A DNA stretch of 7,087 nucleotides from Janthinobacterium lividum. Lineage in GTDB: Bacteria; Pseudomonadota; Gammaproteobacteria; Steroidobacterales; Steroidobacteraceae. The DNA lies in assembly GCA_943327025.2 (NCBI GenBank), contig CALPVO020000107.1:1-7087 (forward strand). The letters run 5' to 3'. The number at the start of each line of letters is the position of its first letter. Within the stretch, counting starts at the first letter, position 1. Below, in pieces: positions 6,122 to 7,087 of the stretch. The position numbers were made by a program, and so were the translations under genes. Under the pieces are notes generated by a model that was not told where the DNA came from, did no database searches, and was given only the letters and a program-made list of their open reading frames with translations.

Positions 6122-6427
6122 ATGTCCACCATCATCGTGCTGTTCAACCTGAAGGCCGGCACCGACGTCGCGGTCTATGAACACTGGGCCCGCACGACAG
6201 ACCTACCCATCGTGAATGCCCTGCCCTCCGTTGCGGGCTTCGAGGTGCTGCGCACCACCGGGTTGCTGGGTGGCGGCAGCGCCCCCTACCAATATGTCGA
6301 AGTGCTGCGCCTAGGCGATGCTGCGGGCCTCATGAACGACATCAGCACGCCGACCATGCAGCGCGTTGCCGCCGAATTTCAGACGTTTGCCGACTCACCC
6401 ATTTTCATCACGACCGAGGCCCTGTAA
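6122..6427 (+). CDS. HapK/REDY-like small protein (101 aa)
   Basis: A small soluble protein beginning MSTIIVLFNLKAGTDVAVYE, with TTGLLGGGSAPYQYVEVLRL (45-64) and STPTMQRVAAEFQTFADSP (75-93). This pattern of strand, Glu-Tyr helix, paired strands and a C-terminal helix is the compact alpha+beta (ferredoxin-like dimer) fold, and I recognise it as the family annotated REDY-like protein HapK, named after genes in prodigiosin clusters. Most members sit outside pigment clusters and have no proven activity. They may act on or bind small aromatic or ketone compounds. No prodigiosin genes are present here. The start at 6122 is set by GGAG 6 bases upstream; a TTG at 6014, in the same frame, has no ribosome site. 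The gene is divergent from the catabolic operon and is followed after 45 bases by the MAPEG gene, probably on one transcript. Confidence 0.82.
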   Translation: MSTIIVLFNLKAGTDVAVYEHWARTTDLPIVNALPSVAGFEVLRTTGLLGGGSAPYQYVEVLRLGDAAGLMNDISTPTMQRVAAEFQTFADSPIFITTEAL

Positions 6428-6472
6428 CGGGCCAAACTTCGACAATACCAACAACACCCTAGGGGATTGACC

Positions 6473-6847
6473 ATGAGAATTGCTTACTGGTGCGTACTGA
6501 CCGCTGGCTTGTTGCCAATTGTTTCCGTGAGCCTCGCGAAGGCTGGTGTGAAGGGCTACGACAATCGCATGCCGCGCGACTGGCTGGCCAAACTATCCGG
6601 TTGGCAGCAACGGGCGAATGCTGCCCAGCAAAATGCCTGGGAGGCGTTTGCGCTGTTCTCGGTGGCAGTCATTCTTTCCGCGCTGCAGTCCGCACCGGAA
6701 GCCAAGGTAGACACGCTGGCCCTGGGCTTCATTGCCGCGCGCGTCGCCTATCTCGTCTGCTACCTCGCAGACCTGGCCACGTTGCGGACGCTGGTCTGGA
6801 TGGCTGGCTTTGGCTGCACTCTCGCCATTTTCCTCGCCGGCCCCTGA
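6473..6847 (+). CDS. MAPEG family inner-membrane protein (124 aa)
   Basis: A small four-helix membrane protein with hydrophobic segments near residues 4-24, 57-72, 81-99 and 106-122. It carries the bacterial MAPEG hallmarks: QRANAAQQNAWEAFALF (46-62), with the conserved Arg, Asn and Glu of helix 2, and RVAYLVCYLADLATLRTLVW (90-109), with its Arg/Tyr pattern. MAPEG proteins include microsomal glutathione transferases and leukotriene synthases; bacterial members of this short type are often of unknown activity, perhaps glutathione-linked detoxification in the membrane. The ATG at 6473 has AGGGG (6461-6465) 7 bases upstream; an in-frame TTG at 6467 would leave the ribosome site too close. Together with the HapK-like gene it may form a two-gene unit, ending at the hairpin at 6869-6900. 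Confidence 0.88.
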   Translation: MRIAYWCVLTAGLLPIVSVSLAKAGVKGYDNRMPRDWLAKLSGWQQRANAAQQNAWEAFALFSVAVILSALQSAPEAKVDTLALGFIAARVAYLVCYLADLATLRTLVWMAGFGCTLAIFLAGP

Positions 6848-6868
6848 AGGTCTGCGGAGGTCCACGGC

Positions 6869-6900
6869 TGTTACCAGCGCCGAAAACGGCGCTGGTAGCA
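6869..6900 (+). terminator. Strong hairpin after the MAPEG gene, probable terminator
   Basis: TACCAGCGCCG (6872-6882) and CGGCGCTGGTA (6887-6897) form a perfect 11-base-pair stem with an AAAA loop. A U-G pair and two more pairs extend it to 14. It starts 22 bases past the MAPEG stop. No T run follows on either strand, so it is not a textbook intrinsic terminator; it may stop transcription weakly, protect the 3' end, or mark a Rho-assisted stop. Confidence 0.55.
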
Positions 6901-6980
6901 CCAAACGGTAAAGCCCGGTGTAAACTTTCGGGAAGCGCCGCTGTCATAAGCTGGCACCGCATCCACATCGAGGTACACCC
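6901..6980 (+). promoter_or_regulatory. Upstream region of the exported-protein gene
   Basis: Between the hairpin and the last ATG lie 80 bases that should contain a promoter for the next gene. No good -35/-10 pair is visible. CTGTCAT (6941-6947) and CTGGCAC (6951-6957) form an imperfect direct repeat that resembles a PhoB box half-site pair, but with a 10-base rather than 11-base period. GAGG at 6970-6973 is the ribosome site, 7 bases before the ATG. Confidence 0.35.
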
Positions 6981-7087
6981 ATGCTCCAGCGTTCCCGTTC
7001 CTTCAAATCCGCCATGGTTGCCGCCGCACTCTGTGCAGGCCTCGCCATTTCCGCCACTGCCCACACCGAATCGCCCGCCGGTGGCCC
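6981..7087 (+). CDS. Exported protein, N-terminus with Sec signal peptide (partial)
   Basis: Only 35 residues are present before the window ends. They start MLQRSRSFKSAMVAAALCAG and continue LAISATAHTESPAGGP: a basic n-region (R4, R6, K9), a hydrophobic core (about 11-25), and an Ala-x-Ala-type site ending in ATA before His-Thr-Glu. This is a typical signal peptidase I leader without a lipobox Cys at the cleavage site, so the mature protein is periplasmic, outer-membrane or secreted. Nothing of the mature domain is visible, so no function is assigned. The start is supported by GAGG 7 bases upstream. The hairpin before it suggests a separate transcription unit from the MAPEG gene. Confidence 0.75.
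   Translation, partial: MLQRSRSFKSAMVAAALCAGLAISATAHTESPAGG

Noticed and set aside
6307..6316. Perfect palindrome CGCCTAGGCG inside the HapK-like gene
   Set aside because: It encodes the conserved LRLGD stretch and lies mid-gene; short GC palindromes are expected by chance.
6729..7064. Minus-strand open frame covering the end of the MAPEG gene and the signal-peptide gene
   Set aside because: Shadow of two plus-strand genes with good ribosome sites; it would also read through the strong hairpin.

Overview
The window is GC-rich, gene-dense proteobacterial DNA. It reads most like a gammaproteobacterium with a large catabolic repertoire, but no rRNA or other marker gene is present, so the assignment rests only on protein style (HapK/REDY-like protein, MAPEG protein, an SDR/MFS/flavin-oxidoreductase neighbourhood). 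There are no mobile elements, tRNAs, rRNAs or CRISPR arrays.

Left and centre (1-5944, minus strand): six genes lie head to tail. In transcription order they are a two-module VOC (glyoxalase/extradiol-fold) protein, a large FMN/[4Fe-4S]/FAD oxidoreductase of the 2,4-dienoyl-CoA reductase/trimethylamine dehydrogenase family, a class I SAM methyltransferase with a long N-terminal extension, a 105-residue helical protein of unknown function, an MFS transporter, and the first 53 residues of a short-chain dehydrogenase that continues beyond base 1. Three junctions are 4-base ATGA/GTGA overlaps and one is an 11-base gap. The only real break is a 105-base spacer between oxidoreductase and methyltransferase. 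It carries a near-perfect GC palindrome, a CCTAGG-centred motif beside a run of nine A, and a strong Shine-Dalgarno, so the methyltransferase half may have its own control.

Right (6122-7087, plus strand): a divergent unit starts with a HapK/REDY-like small protein and a MAPEG-family membrane protein. A strong GC hairpin follows, then the start of a secreted protein with a Sec signal peptide, cut by the window end. The 177-base divergent spacer (5945-6121) should hold promoters for both directions.

Interpretation (inference): the minus-strand genes look like an uptake-and-conversion module for a hydrophobic or ring-containing organic compound. The MFS protein would import it, the Fe-S flavoprotein would reduce or dehydrogenate it, the SDR would oxidise or reduce an alcohol or ketone, and the VOC protein and methyltransferase would act on intermediates. 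The substrate cannot be named from sequence. The most distinctive points are the unusual active site of the flavoprotein, the apparent loss of metal ligands in the VOC protein, the extended methyltransferase with its coupled small partner, and an orphan HapK-like gene.
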